A DNA stretch of 64,000 nucleotides. Origin: DATFTF01 sp963825175 (lineage in GTDB: Bacteria; Acidobacteriota; Thermoanaerobaculia; UBA5066; Gp7-AA6). A program made the position numbers and the translations under genes. This document shows, one piece after another, positions 25,099-33,020 of this stretch. The stretch lies in assembly GCA_963825175.1 (NCBI GenBank), contig CAWGSA010000002.1, forward strand, positions 1,736,001 to 1,800,000, read 5' to 3'. The notes under the pieces are model-generated. The model did no database searches. It saw only the letters and a program-made list of their open reading frames with translations, and was not told where the DNA came from. The number at the start of each line of letters is the position of its first letter. Position 1 is the first letter of the stretch.

Positions 25099-25389
25099 AG
25101 CTGCCTCCGGGTCGGTCAGTTGGTTCAAATCCGGGCTCCGCGCTCCACGAACTCCGTGGCGCGTTGCGACATCGGCTGAGGAGTCATGGTCTGCGCTCGG
25201 AGGACCTCTCGATCCCCCGCCCAGCCTCATCGAACGCCACGGTCCGGGCGAAGATATGGTTCTACCGGGACTGCTCACGTATTGCCTCGGGCAGTTGGTC
25301 TATGGAGCGGGGTAAGTTCGAGACGATCTCGTTCTCAGATTTTTCTCTCCGACGATAGGCGGGACGTCTGGGCCAGGTCTAGAGACATT
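25099..25389. other. Spacer upstream of the small peptide gene
   Basis: About 290 bases between the AraC-type gene and the small peptide gene, both on the - strand. I see no convincing coding frame. It must contain the promoter of the peptide gene. A GGTTCAAATCC stretch near 25123 resembles a tRNA T-arm, but no cloverleaf surrounds it. Confidence 0.4.
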
Positions 25390-25779
25390 TCATCGTCGGT
25401 TTCGCCACTCCTTCGGGGTCATCCCGACGTGCTTTCGGAAGGTCCGATGGAAGGTCTTATGGGTGCCGAAGGCGGCGCGATAAGCCACTTTTCCGACAGG
25501 CAGATCCGTCGTTCTCAGCAGGACCTTCGCCCTACCGATCTGCCGGAGCTTGATGTAGTGGGAGGGCGTCACCCCGGTGATCCGATGAAATGTCTCTACG
25601 AAACTGGACAGGGGCACACCGAGGAGGCGCGCGAGCTCCGAGACTCGGGGAGGCGATTCGCGTTCGAAGCATTCCTGAAGGTAATCCTCCAACCCAACGA
25701 GCCAACCATTCGGCAGGCTGAACAGGTGCGCGAGCGGCTGCGGTCGGGTCGGAGAAACGCGCGGTGCCTGTGGCCCCAT
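25390..25779 (-). CDS. AraC-family transcriptional regulator, DNA-binding domain only
   Basis: A protein of 129 residues from ATG 25779 (a longer frame opens at TTG 25851). It consists almost entirely of the tandem helix-turn-helix AraC domain: RVSELARLLGVPLSSFVETF is the first helix-turn-helix, GVTPSHYIKLRQIGRAKVLL the linker, and GKVAYRAAFGTHKTFHRTF with HVGMTPKEWR the second. The usual ligand-binding half of about 150 residues is missing, so this is either a short MarA/SoxS-like regulator or a truncated gene. It faces away from the Phd/VapC pair and shares their AT-rich intergenic region. Its targets may be the adjacent peptide and VWFA-like genes. Confidence 0.8.
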   Translation of the reverse strand: MGPQAPRVSPTRPQPLAHLFSLPNGWLVGLEDYLQECFERESPPRVSELARLLGVPLSSFVETFHRITGVTPSHYIKLRQIGRAKVLLRTTDLPVGKVAYRAAFGTHKTFHRTFRKHVGMTPKEWRNRR

Positions 25780-25856
25780 ACCTTTCCTGGTCGTCTCGAC
25801 ACCTCCTCCTTCCACTCTTGAAGTGGCGTGGTGGGGCTGAAATCCACACAAGATTT

Positions 25857-25905
25857 CTTCGCGAAGCGAAGATTAATTGACTTAGTCTAGAACTTAGTCT
25901 ATTTT
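25857..25905 (+). promoter_or_regulatory. Promoter and direct-repeat operator of the phd-vapC operon
   Basis: TTGACT (25877-25882) and TATTTT (25900-25905) are spaced by 17 bases, close to sigma-70 consensus. The direct repeat ACTTAGTCTA overlaps them (25880-25889 and 25892-25901). The predicted start site, about 25912, is two bases before the GTG at 25914, so the message is essentially leaderless. A 10-bp palindrome CTTCGCGAAG (25857-25866) sits just upstream on the AraC-gene side. Confidence 0.65.
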
Positions 25906-25913
25906 CAAGCATC

Positions 25914-26147
25914 GTGAAGACCGTCAATATCCATGAGGCGAAGACTCATCTCTCGCGCCTCTTGAAGCGCGTCGGCGCCGGTGAGGAGATTGTGATCGCT
26001 CGCGCGGGCAAGCCGGTGGCGCGGCTGGTTCCAGCGGGCAAGTCGGTAGTGCCGCGCAGGCTCGGGAGCGAGCGCGGGCGGTTCCGCGTGCCCAAAAACT
26101 TCGACGCGCCGCTCCCGAACGAGGTTCTCGCCGGTTTCGAGTCTTGA
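25914..26147 (+). CDS. Phd-type antitoxin
   Basis: A 77-residue protein starting MKTVNIHEAKTHLSRLL at GTG 25914. The N-terminal domain (HEAKTHLSRLLKRVGAGEEI and IARAGKPVARLVP) is a textbook Phd/YefM fold, and the C-terminal tail (RFRVPKNFDAPLPNEVLAGF) is the toxin-binding segment common to Phd partners of PIN toxins. No ribosome-binding site is present, consistent with leaderless translation. The stop overlaps the toxin start by four bases. It would bind VapC and repress through the direct repeats in its promoter. Confidence 0.92.
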   Translation: MKTVNIHEAKTHLSRLLKRVGAGEEIVIARAGKPVARLVPAGKSVVPRRLGSERGRFRVPKNFDAPLPNEVLAGFES

Positions 26148-26533
26148 GGATCCTGCTCGACACGCAAGCCTGGCTCTGGATGCTTGCGGACCCGGAACGT
26201 CTGAGCGAGCGAGCGCGCCGGCTGGTCGTCGCACCCGACAACGATCTGCTGCTGTCGGCGGCGAGCTCGTGGGAGATCGCGATCAAGTACGCGATCGGAA
26301 GACTCGAGCTGCCTTCCGAGCCCGCGGTCCTCGTGCCCAAGTGGATGGCGGCTTCCCGCGTGGCGCCCCTGCCGATCGAGCACGAGCACGCGCTGGCCGT
26401 CGCCGCCCTGCCGTACCATCATCGCGATCCCTTCGATCGGCTTCTGGTCGCGCAGGCGCAGGTGGAGAGCCTTCCGATCCTGACCGCGGATAGGCAGTTC
26501 GCAAGCTACGAAGTCGACCTACTCGAGGCGTGA
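26144..26533 (+). CDS. VapC-type PIN-domain toxin
   Basis: A 129-residue PIN ribonuclease starting at TTG 26144, overlapping the antitoxin stop (TTGA). Motifs in order: RILLDTQAWLWMLADP (first Asp), SASSWEIAIKYAIGRL (Glu), HRDPFDRLLVAQA (Asp) and ILTADRQF (Asp), a complete active site. This is the subtype paired with Phd antitoxins, with tRNA the likely target. The pair lies on the + strand inside an otherwise - strand block between the NtrC-type regulator and its likely kinase, so it probably arrived by insertion. Confidence 0.93.
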   Translation: MRILLDTQAWLWMLADPERLSERARRLVVAPDNDLLLSAASSWEIAIKYAIGRLELPSEPAVLVPKWMAASRVAPLPIEHEHALAVAALPYHHRDPFDRLLVAQAQVESLPILTADRQFASYEVDLLEA

Positions 26534-26567
26534 CTCGACTCGAGTGGCAGGTGAAGATTCGCCGCGC

Positions 26568-26595
26568 CACTCTTCACTTGTCACTCGTCACTTCC
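26568..26595. repeat. Degenerate 7-bp tandem array (CACTNNT type, 4 units)
   Basis: Units CACTCTT, CACTTGT, CACTCGT and CACTTCC end three bases before the stop of the NtrC-type gene. The word is the reverse complement of the array at 361-388, 26 kb away. Confidence 0.7.
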
Positions 26596-26597
26596 TA

Positions 26598-27956
26598 TTA
26601 CCCGTGCTTCTCGAGCCTCCGGTAGAGCGCGCTGCGCGAGAGGCCGAGCGCCTTGGCCGCGGCGCTGACGTTGCCGGCGAAGCGGGCCATGGCTTTCTGG
26701 ACGAGGAGATCCTCGACGTCTTCCAGGCTCATCTCCTCCAGGCGCGGGATCGCGTCGGCGGCGCGGCGCAGGCCGAGGTCGCCGGGGCGGATCGTGGCGC
26801 CCTGCGCCAGGAGGACCGCGCGCTCCACCGCGTGGTCGAGCTCGCGGACATTGCCGGGCCAGGGGTGCTCGAGCAGCGTCTGCAGGGCGGACGGCTCGAA
26901 ACGGAGAACCTCCTTGCGATACCGCTGCGCGTGCTGGCGCAGGAAGTGCGCGGAGAGAAGCGGGATGTCTTCCTTCCGCTCCCGCAGCGGCGGCACATGG
27001 ATCTCGATCGTGTTCAAGCGGAAGAGGAGGTCCTGGCGGAAACGCCCCGCGGCGACCTCGGCGTGCAGATCCGCGTTGGACGCGGAGAGGATGCGCACGT
27101 CGACCTTGCGCGTGCGCGAGGAGCCCAGGCGCTCGAACTCCCCGGTCTCCAGAACGCGCAGGAGCTTGGCCTGCTGGCCGGGCGGAACGTTGGCGATTTC
27201 GTCCAGGAAGAGCGTCCCGCCGTCGGCGAGCTCGAAGCGGCCCACGCGGTCGGCGCGGGCGTCGGTGAAGGCTCCCTTGACGTGTCCGAAGAGCTCGCTC
27301 TCGAAGACGCCCTCGGAGATGCCGCCGGCGTTCAGCGTCACCAGCGGCCGCGGGGCCCGGCGCGAGCCGGCGTGGAGCGCCCGCGCGACGACGCCCTTGC
27401 CCGATCCGTTCTCGCCCACGATGAAGACGTTGGCGTCCGACGGCGCCACCCGCGCGATCATCTCCAGGACCGGGCGCATGGCCGCGGACTCCGCGATCAA
27501 GGACTCGTCGGGCTCGGCGCGCAGGATCCGGTTCTCCGCCTCCAGGCGCTCCCCGCGCTTCAAGGCCCGCCCCAGGGCGATCTGGGTGCGCAGCGTCGCC
27601 AGCAGCCGCGCGTTGTCCCACGGTTTCTGGACGAAGTCGCGAGCCCCGCGGCGCATGGCCTCGACCGCGAGATCGACGGTGCCCCACGCGGTCATGACCA
27701 GGACCGGCAGCGTGTCGTCGAGATCGCGGATGCGGGCGAGCAGATCGAGCCCCTCTTTGCCCGACGTGGTGTCGCGCGTGTAGTTCAGGTCGATCAGGGC
27801 CGCGTCGTAGTCCGCTTTCTCCAGCGCCGAGAGCAGCGCGGCCGGCGAGGAGACCGTCTGGCTCTCCATGCCCTCGCCCTTCAGGAGCAGCCGCAGGGCC
27901 TCCAGCACGTCGCGCTGGTCGTCCGCGATCAGGATGCGGGGCGCGGGCGCGGGCAT
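26598..27956 (-). CDS. NtrC-family sigma-54-dependent response regulator
   Basis: A 452-residue protein. The receiver domain (1-120) has acidic residues D12/D13, phospho-acceptor D56 in ALIDLNY, T89 and K111. The AAA+ domain has Walker A GENGSGKG (181-188), Walker B GTLFLDEI and an arginine-finger region (FRQDLLFRLN). The sigma-54-contact loop reads GAFTDA (228-233) where most activators have GAFTGA. The C-terminal Fis-like helix-turn-helix (NVSAAAKALGLSRSALYRRL) binds enhancers. It begins 35 bases after the last ADOP permease stop, so it is probably the last gene of that operon. A sigma-54-like promoter lies before the adaptor gene at the other end of the array. Confidence 0.93.
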   Translation of the reverse strand: MPAPAPRILIADDQRDVLEALRLLLKGEGMESQTVSSPAALLSALEKADYDAALIDLNYTRDTTSGKEGLDLLARIRDLDDTLPVLVMTAWGTVDLAVEAMRRGARDFVQKPWDNARLLATLRTQIALGRALKRGERLEAENRILRAEPDESLIAESAAMRPVLEMIARVAPSDANVFIVGENGSGKGVVARALHAGSRRAPRPLVTLNAGGISEGVFESELFGHVKGAFTDARADRVGRFELADGGTLFLDEIANVPPGQQAKLLRVLETGEFERLGSSRTRKVDVRILSASNADLHAEVAAGRFRQDLLFRLNTIEIHVPPLRERKEDIPLLSAHFLRQHAQRYRKEVLRFEPSALQTLLEHPWPGNVRELDHAVERAVLLAQGATIRPGDLGLRRAADAIPRLEEMSLEDVEDLLVQKAMARFAGNVSAAAKALGLSRSALYRRLEKHG

Positions 27957-27991
27957 GCGCTGAGCTTACCGGATCGGCCTTGCCGCGGGCG

Positions 27992-30463
27992 TCACTGGGA
28001 GCGCAGGGCCTCGGTCGGGTCGACGCGCAGGGCCTGCCGCGCGGGCACGACGCAGGCGATGAGGCCCACGGCGAAAAGCACGACCGCGCTCGCGCCGAAG
28101 CTCCAGGGGTCCGCCGGCGCCACGGCGTAGAGCTGCGTTCGGAGAAGACCGGCCAGGACCGCCGCGGCGGCGAAGCCGGCGGCCGCTCCGGCCGCGATGA
28201 CGCGGAGGTGGCGCGACAGAAGGAGGCCGAGGACGTCGGCCGGCTTCGCGCCGAGGGCCAGGCGGATCCCGATCTCCGGGCGGCGCCGGGCCACGGCGAA
28301 GGCGGTGACGCTGGCGATCCCCGCGGCGGCGAGCAGCAGAGCCAGGCCGCCGAAGAACGTGAGCAGGCTCAGGCTGAAGCGGCGGGCGTCGAGCGAGTCG
28401 GCCACCACCCGGTCGAGCGCGCGCAAGCGCGGCGGCCAGGTCGGATCGATCCGGCGGACCGCCTCGCGCGCCGCGGCCGCGACGGCGGCCGGATTGCCGT
28501 TCACCCGCAGCACCGCCGTCAGCGCGAAGGCCGCCTGGGGGCGCTGGCGAAAATCCACGTAGAGGATCGGGTCGGGCCGCGCCTCCAGGCTGCTCGAGCG
28601 GACGTCGCCGACGACGCCCACGACGGTCAGCGGCCTCAAGTCCCCGTCCATGTTGCCGAACTCGATGCGCTGGCCGATGGGGTCCCTGCCGGCGAAGGCC
28701 CGGCGCGCGAGCGCCTGGGAGATCACGGCCACGTGCGGCGCGCCGGGAGCGTCGCGCCCGTCGAACAACCGCCCGCGGAGGAGGGGAATCTGGAGGGCCT
28801 GGAAATAAGAGCCGGTCGCCGGGCAATAGTCGGCGCGGCCGGCTCGGGAGGGATCGCGGGACAGCCGCTCGAAGTCCGCCAGGTTCCTGGGCGGATCCTC
28901 CGCGCCCAGAAAGACGAACGTGCCGTCGGCCATGTCCGAGCCGAGCGGCACGCTTCCGACCGCGCCCGCGCGAGTCACCCCGGGCACGGCCGCGAGCCTC
29001 CCGAGCAGCTCGTCGATCTGCGCCGCCCGGCGGGTCTTCTCCGCGTCCGTCTCCGGAGAGGTCGGGAAGAGGTCCATGGCCAGGACGCCTTCGGCGCGAA
29101 AGCCGGGCTCGACCTCGAGGACATGGAGAAAGCTCCGGGCAAACAGGGCCAGACCGGCCAGGAGGAGGGCCGTCATCGCCGCCTGGATGCCCAGCATCAC
29201 CGACTGCGAGCGCATCGTCTCGCGCGACGCCGCGGCGCCCTCGCGGCCGGCCACCAGCCCCTGGAAGCGCGCGCCGGCGTTGCGGCGGGCTGCGGCGATC
29301 GCGACGAGGACGGCGCAGGCGACCGCCAGGGACACCGCGAAGACGAGCACGATGGGATCGATCGAGATCTCCTCGATGCGCGGCAGGCTCGCGCCGGCGA
29401 GGGCCCGCACCGCGCCGAGGCTCCAGACCGACAGGATCACGGCGGCGCCGCTGCCGATCAGGGCCAGCAGAAGAACTTCGGCCAGCACGACCCGCAGCAG
29501 ATCCCCGCCCGAGGCGCCCAGAGCGGCGCGCACCGCGAGCTCGCGCCGGCGGGCCGTCATCCGGGCCAGCGCGAGGCTCGTGACGTTCGCCCCGGCCACG
29601 AGCATGAGGACCGCCGCGGCGGCGAGCAGCATCAGAAGAGCGGGGCGCACCCGGCCGACCAGGGTCTCCTTGAGCTGCACGACGGCGGCGCCGACGAGAT
29701 CGACCCGATCTCCGTTTTCGGCGCGGATCCGCGCCCCGATCGCCTGGAAGTCCGCGCGCGCCTCGGCGAGGTCGACGCCGTTGCGCAGCCGGCCGACGGC
29801 GTGCCAGTTGTGGGCCGTCCGGCTTTCCTCGGTCGTGATGTTGCTCCACGACTCCGGCCACCAGCGCTCCCGCGCGGTCCAAACCTGCGCATCGCCCGGA
29901 AACCGGAAGCCCGCCGGCAGGACGCCGACGACACGATAGAGGTTCCCCTCGAATCGCAGGGCCAGACGCGTGAGATCGCGTTCCCCCGAGAGGGAGCGCT
30001 GCCAGAACTCGTGGCTGACGACGACGGCGGGCGGTCCTCCGCGGTGGAGCTCTTCGGGCGCGAAGGACCGTCCGAGGGCGGGACGCACGCCGAGCACGGT
30101 GAAGAATTCGCTCGAGACGGCGGCCTGAACGATCCGGACGGGCTCGGATCCGCCGGCGACCGACACCGGCCAGGAAGCCCACTCCGCGAACGCGGCGAGG
30201 GAATGATTGCGGTCGCGGAAATCGCGGAAGTTGGGCTCGGCGACGGCCATCGAATGTCCGGCGCGATTGAGCTCGCTCACATCGACGATCCGCTCGGAGT
30301 CGGGAAAGGGCAGGGGCTTTCCCAGGATTCCGTGGACCACGCTGAAGATCGCGGTGTTCGCGCCGAGGCCGAGCGACAGGATGGCGACGGTCGCCAGAGC
30401 GTAGCCCGGGCTCCTGGCCAGAGCACGGAGCGCGTAGCGGAGGTCCTGCGCGAATTTCATCAT
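27992..30463 (-). CDS. ADOP-type ABC permease 1 (MacB/FtsX duplicated, no ATPase)
   Basis: An 823-residue inner-membrane protein of the acidobacterial duplicated orphan permease type, defined by two fused MacB_PCD-FtsX units without a nucleotide-binding domain. The signature N-terminus QDLRYALRALARSPG precedes TM1 (about 22-45). A periplasmic domain leads to a three-helix FtsX block starting near residue 272 (VAGANVTSLALARM). A central helix near 430-455 starts the second unit, and the last FtsX block ends in the conserved DPTEALRSQ. Such proteins are thought to use separate MacB/LolD-like ATPases such as the two encoded in this cluster. It is the last permease of the array, 40 bases after permease 2. 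Confidence 0.9.
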   Translation of the reverse strand: MMKFAQDLRYALRALARSPGYALATVAILSLGLGANTAIFSVVHGILGKPLPFPDSERIVDVSELNRAGHSMAVAEPNFRDFRDRNHSLAAFAEWASWPVSVAGGSEPVRIVQAAVSSEFFTVLGVRPALGRSFAPEELHRGGPPAVVVSHEFWQRSLSGERDLTRLALRFEGNLYRVVGVLPAGFRFPGDAQVWTARERWWPESWSNITTEESRTAHNWHAVGRLRNGVDLAEARADFQAIGARIRAENGDRVDLVGAAVVQLKETLVGRVRPALLMLLAAAAVLMLVAGANVTSLALARMTARRRELAVRAALGASGGDLLRVVLAEVLLLALIGSGAAVILSVWSLGAVRALAGASLPRIEEISIDPIVLVFAVSLAVACAVLVAIAAARRNAGARFQGLVAGREGAAASRETMRSQSVMLGIQAAMTALLLAGLALFARSFLHVLEVEPGFRAEGVLAMDLFPTSPETDAEKTRRAAQIDELLGRLAAVPGVTRAGAVGSVPLGSDMADGTFVFLGAEDPPRNLADFERLSRDPSRAGRADYCPATGSYFQALQIPLLRGRLFDGRDAPGAPHVAVISQALARRAFAGRDPIGQRIEFGNMDGDLRPLTVVGVVGDVRSSSLEARPDPILYVDFRQRPQAAFALTAVLRVNGNPAAVAAAAREAVRRIDPTWPPRLRALDRVVADSLDARRFSLSLLTFFGGLALLLAAAGIASVTAFAVARRRPEIGIRLALGAKPADVLGLLLSRHLRVIAAGAAAGFAAAAVLAGLLRTQLYAVAPADPWSFGASAVVLFAVGLIACVVPARQALRVDPTEALRSQ

Positions 30464-30503
30464 GGGATCACTCCCTTTCGATCATGGGCTGGCGCTCCCG
30501 GAG

Positions 30504-32945
30504 TCACTCGCCCCGCAGGGCCAGAAGAGGATCCACGCGGATCGCTCGCCAGGCGGGCGCCAGCGCGGCGAGGCCGGCGACCGCGAGCAGGAGGAGGGAG
30601 ACCGCCACGAATGTCGCCGGGTCGGTCGGGCTCACTTCGAAGAGCAGGCCCGCGAGCAGGCGCGTCGCTCCCCAGGCCACGAAGAGGCCCACGGCCACTC
30701 CCGCGCCGGCCAGAAGCAGGCCGCGGCCGACGACGAGCGCGAGCACATCGAGTCCGCGGCAGCCCAGGGCTCGCCGGATTCCGATCTCGCGGGTGCGGGC
30801 CGAGACCATCTGTGCCAGAACGCCGGACAGACCGACGGCGGAGAGAAGAAGAGACGCCAGAGCGAAGAGAGTCATGAGAGAGAGTTGGAACCGCCGCCGG
30901 GACGTGGCCGCCGCGAGGAGCTGGTCCATCGGGCGCAGGGACCCCGTGGGCACGGCGGGATCGAGCGCGCGGACCACCTCTCGGACGGCGGCCGTCATCG
31001 CCCGCGGGTCTCCGGAAGTCTTGACCGCGACTCCCAGCAGATACCGCGGCCGCTGCAGCGCCGCCAGGTAGAGTTGGGGCTCGCCGGCCTCTTCCAGCAT
31101 GGCGTACCGGACGTGGCCCACGACGCCGACCACCGTCGCGGGTCGGCCGCCGGGACCGCCGATCAGCACGCGTTTGCCGATCGCCTCTTGGCCGGGCCAG
31201 TCCTGCCGCGCCAGTCTCTCGTCGACGAGCACCACGGCCGGAGATCCCTCGGTGTCCCTCTCGTCGAAGAACCGGCCCGCTCTGAGCGGAATCGACATCG
31301 CGCGAAAGTACCCCGGCGTCGCCGCGGCGTAGGCCGCGTGCGGCGGAGTGTCGCGAGCGCCCAGCGGGCGGCCCTCGACCGCGTAGGTGCCTGACCATCC
31401 CTCGCCGGAGAACGGGAGGGGATCGACCGCGCCGGCCGCCGCGACGCCGGGCAAGGCTTCCAGACGCTGGAGCAAGGCTCGGTAGAACGCCATGGCGCCA
31501 TGACTGTCGGCGAATCTCGAACGCGGCAAGGAGACCTGCAGAGTCAGAACGCCTCCGGGGCGAAAGCCCGGATCGACGCGCGTCAGCCGCTCGAAGCTCG
31601 CGACGAGAAGTCCCGCCGCGGCGACCACGACCAGCGTGACGGCTACCTGTCCGACGACGATGACGTCGCGCAAGTCCCGTCGGCGAGCGGAACGGTCGGT
31701 TCCGATGCGGCTCCTCTTCAGGTCGGAGGCGACGTCCGCGCGGAGCGCCTGACGGGTGGGCGCAAGCCCGAAGAGCGCGCCCGCCGCCGCGCAGAGGACG
31801 ACGGTGAAGAGAAGGACGCGCGGCCCGACCACGGCGTCCATCAGGCGCGGAAGATCCGTGGGCCCGTGGCGCACCAGCAAGTCCACTCCCCAGACGGCGA
31901 GCAAGGTTCCGACCGCGCCGCCGGCTAAAGCCAGGACCAGGCTTTCGGTCAGCACCTGGGCCGTCAGCCTCCGGGCGTCGGCGCCCACCGCGATCCGGAT
32001 GGCGAACTCCCGCCGCCGGCTCGCGGCGCGGGCGATCTGAAGGCTCGCGACGTCGGCGCACGCGATGAGAAGCAGGAGCCCGACCGCGCCGGCCACGGCG
32101 AGCAGGGAGGCACGCGTCTTGCCCACGTATTGCTCGGCGAGGGGGGTTCCCAGGAGGCGCCACCCCGACGCGAGGGCATAGCGGTCCGGGTATTCGGATC
32201 GAAACCCGGCCGCGATCCGCTCGAGATCGCCGCGCGCCGCTTGCGGCGAGACCCCGGCCGAGAGGCGGCCCACGAGGCAGAGGAACTCGTTGCCGCGCTC
32301 CTCGGGAACCTCTTCCCACGACACCGGAACCCACAGCTGCGCGGACCTCCGATAGAAGAAGGTGCCCGCCTCGGGAAAGCGCAGCCCGGCCGGAAGGACT
32401 CCGACGACCGTCGTCGGGACGCCGTCGAGAAGGATGGACTTGTCCACGATCGCGGGATCGCTCCCAAAACGGTCGCGCCACAGGTCGTGGCCGAGGAGGG
32501 CCACCCGCGGGGCGCCGCGCCGCCCGTCCTCGGGCCGGAAGGCGCGTCCGAGCTCGGGACGCAGGCCGAGGATTTCTCCCAGGTTCGGGCTCACCGCGAA
32601 GGCGTCGAGCCTCTCGGCGTCGCCGGTCCCGGTCAGATTCACGGTCCGATCCCGGATCGCGGCCACGCCGGCGAAGGTCCTCTGGCGCGCGACGATGTCG
32701 GCGTACTCGGGCGGCGAAATCGCGCTCGAGCCGAACTCCCCGGTTCCGGCGCGCGGCCAGATCACGAGGAGCCGGTCGGCGTCGGGAAAGGGAAGCGGCT
32801 TCACCAGGACGACGTCGAGCACCGAGAAGATCGCCGCATTCGCGCCGATCCCGAGCGCGAGCGTCAGGATCGCCGCGGCCGTGAAGCCGGGAGCCTTCGC
32901 CAGCGTGCGAACCGTGTAGCGCAGATCCAATCCGACGGATGTCAT
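30504..32945 (-). CDS. ADOP-type ABC permease 2
   Basis: An 813-residue permease beginning MTSVGLDLRYTVRTLAKAPGF at ATG 32945. The first FtsX block contains LLLIACADVASLQIARAASR and the second ends ALAPAWRAIRVDPLLALRGE. In the first periplasmic domain the motif LGHDLWRDRFGSDPAIVDKS corresponds to the conserved 'sW..rFggd..ivGk' segment of ADOPs; the second domain has VVLVDERLARQDWPGQEAIG. The 75-base gap to permease 3 is the widest between full-length neighbours in this half of the array and holds no recognisable ghost. Confidence 0.9.
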   Translation of the reverse strand: MTSVGLDLRYTVRTLAKAPGFTAAAILTLALGIGANAAIFSVLDVVLVKPLPFPDADRLLVIWPRAGTGEFGSSAISPPEYADIVARQRTFAGVAAIRDRTVNLTGTGDAERLDAFAVSPNLGEILGLRPELGRAFRPEDGRRGAPRVALLGHDLWRDRFGSDPAIVDKSILLDGVPTTVVGVLPAGLRFPEAGTFFYRRSAQLWVPVSWEEVPEERGNEFLCLVGRLSAGVSPQAARGDLERIAAGFRSEYPDRYALASGWRLLGTPLAEQYVGKTRASLLAVAGAVGLLLLIACADVASLQIARAASRRREFAIRIAVGADARRLTAQVLTESLVLALAGGAVGTLLAVWGVDLLVRHGPTDLPRLMDAVVGPRVLLFTVVLCAAAGALFGLAPTRQALRADVASDLKRSRIGTDRSARRRDLRDVIVVGQVAVTLVVVAAAGLLVASFERLTRVDPGFRPGGVLTLQVSLPRSRFADSHGAMAFYRALLQRLEALPGVAAAGAVDPLPFSGEGWSGTYAVEGRPLGARDTPPHAAYAAATPGYFRAMSIPLRAGRFFDERDTEGSPAVVLVDERLARQDWPGQEAIGKRVLIGGPGGRPATVVGVVGHVRYAMLEEAGEPQLYLAALQRPRYLLGVAVKTSGDPRAMTAAVREVVRALDPAVPTGSLRPMDQLLAAATSRRRFQLSLMTLFALASLLLSAVGLSGVLAQMVSARTREIGIRRALGCRGLDVLALVVGRGLLLAGAGVAVGLFVAWGATRLLAGLLFEVSPTDPATFVAVSLLLLAVAGLAALAPAWRAIRVDPLLALRGE

Positions 32946-33020
32946 GGCTTCACCTCGGTCCGGCGTCGATCGGTTCGTTCTCTCGCGATGAGATCCTGGC
33001 TGTCTCGTCGGGCGGCGTTC

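Noticed and set aside
25110..25140. A GGTTCAAATCC stretch followed by CCGGGCTCCGCG, resembling the T-arm and 3' end of a tRNA
   Set aside because: The stem on the 5' side does not pair properly, and no anticodon arm, D-arm or matching 5' acceptor strand precedes it; the sequence there is the small peptide gene.
24994..25278. A 94-codon open frame on the - strand running across the small peptide start
   Set aside because: Its first 60 residues are low-complexity and lack a ribosome-binding site. Only the part from ATG 25098 has coding signals, and it is described as a frameshifted small gene.
25532..25927. A - strand frame beginning MTVFTMLENRLSS over the AraC-type gene and the phd promoter
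   Set aside because: It covers a near-consensus + strand promoter and is in a different frame from the AraC motifs; it has no recognisable domain.
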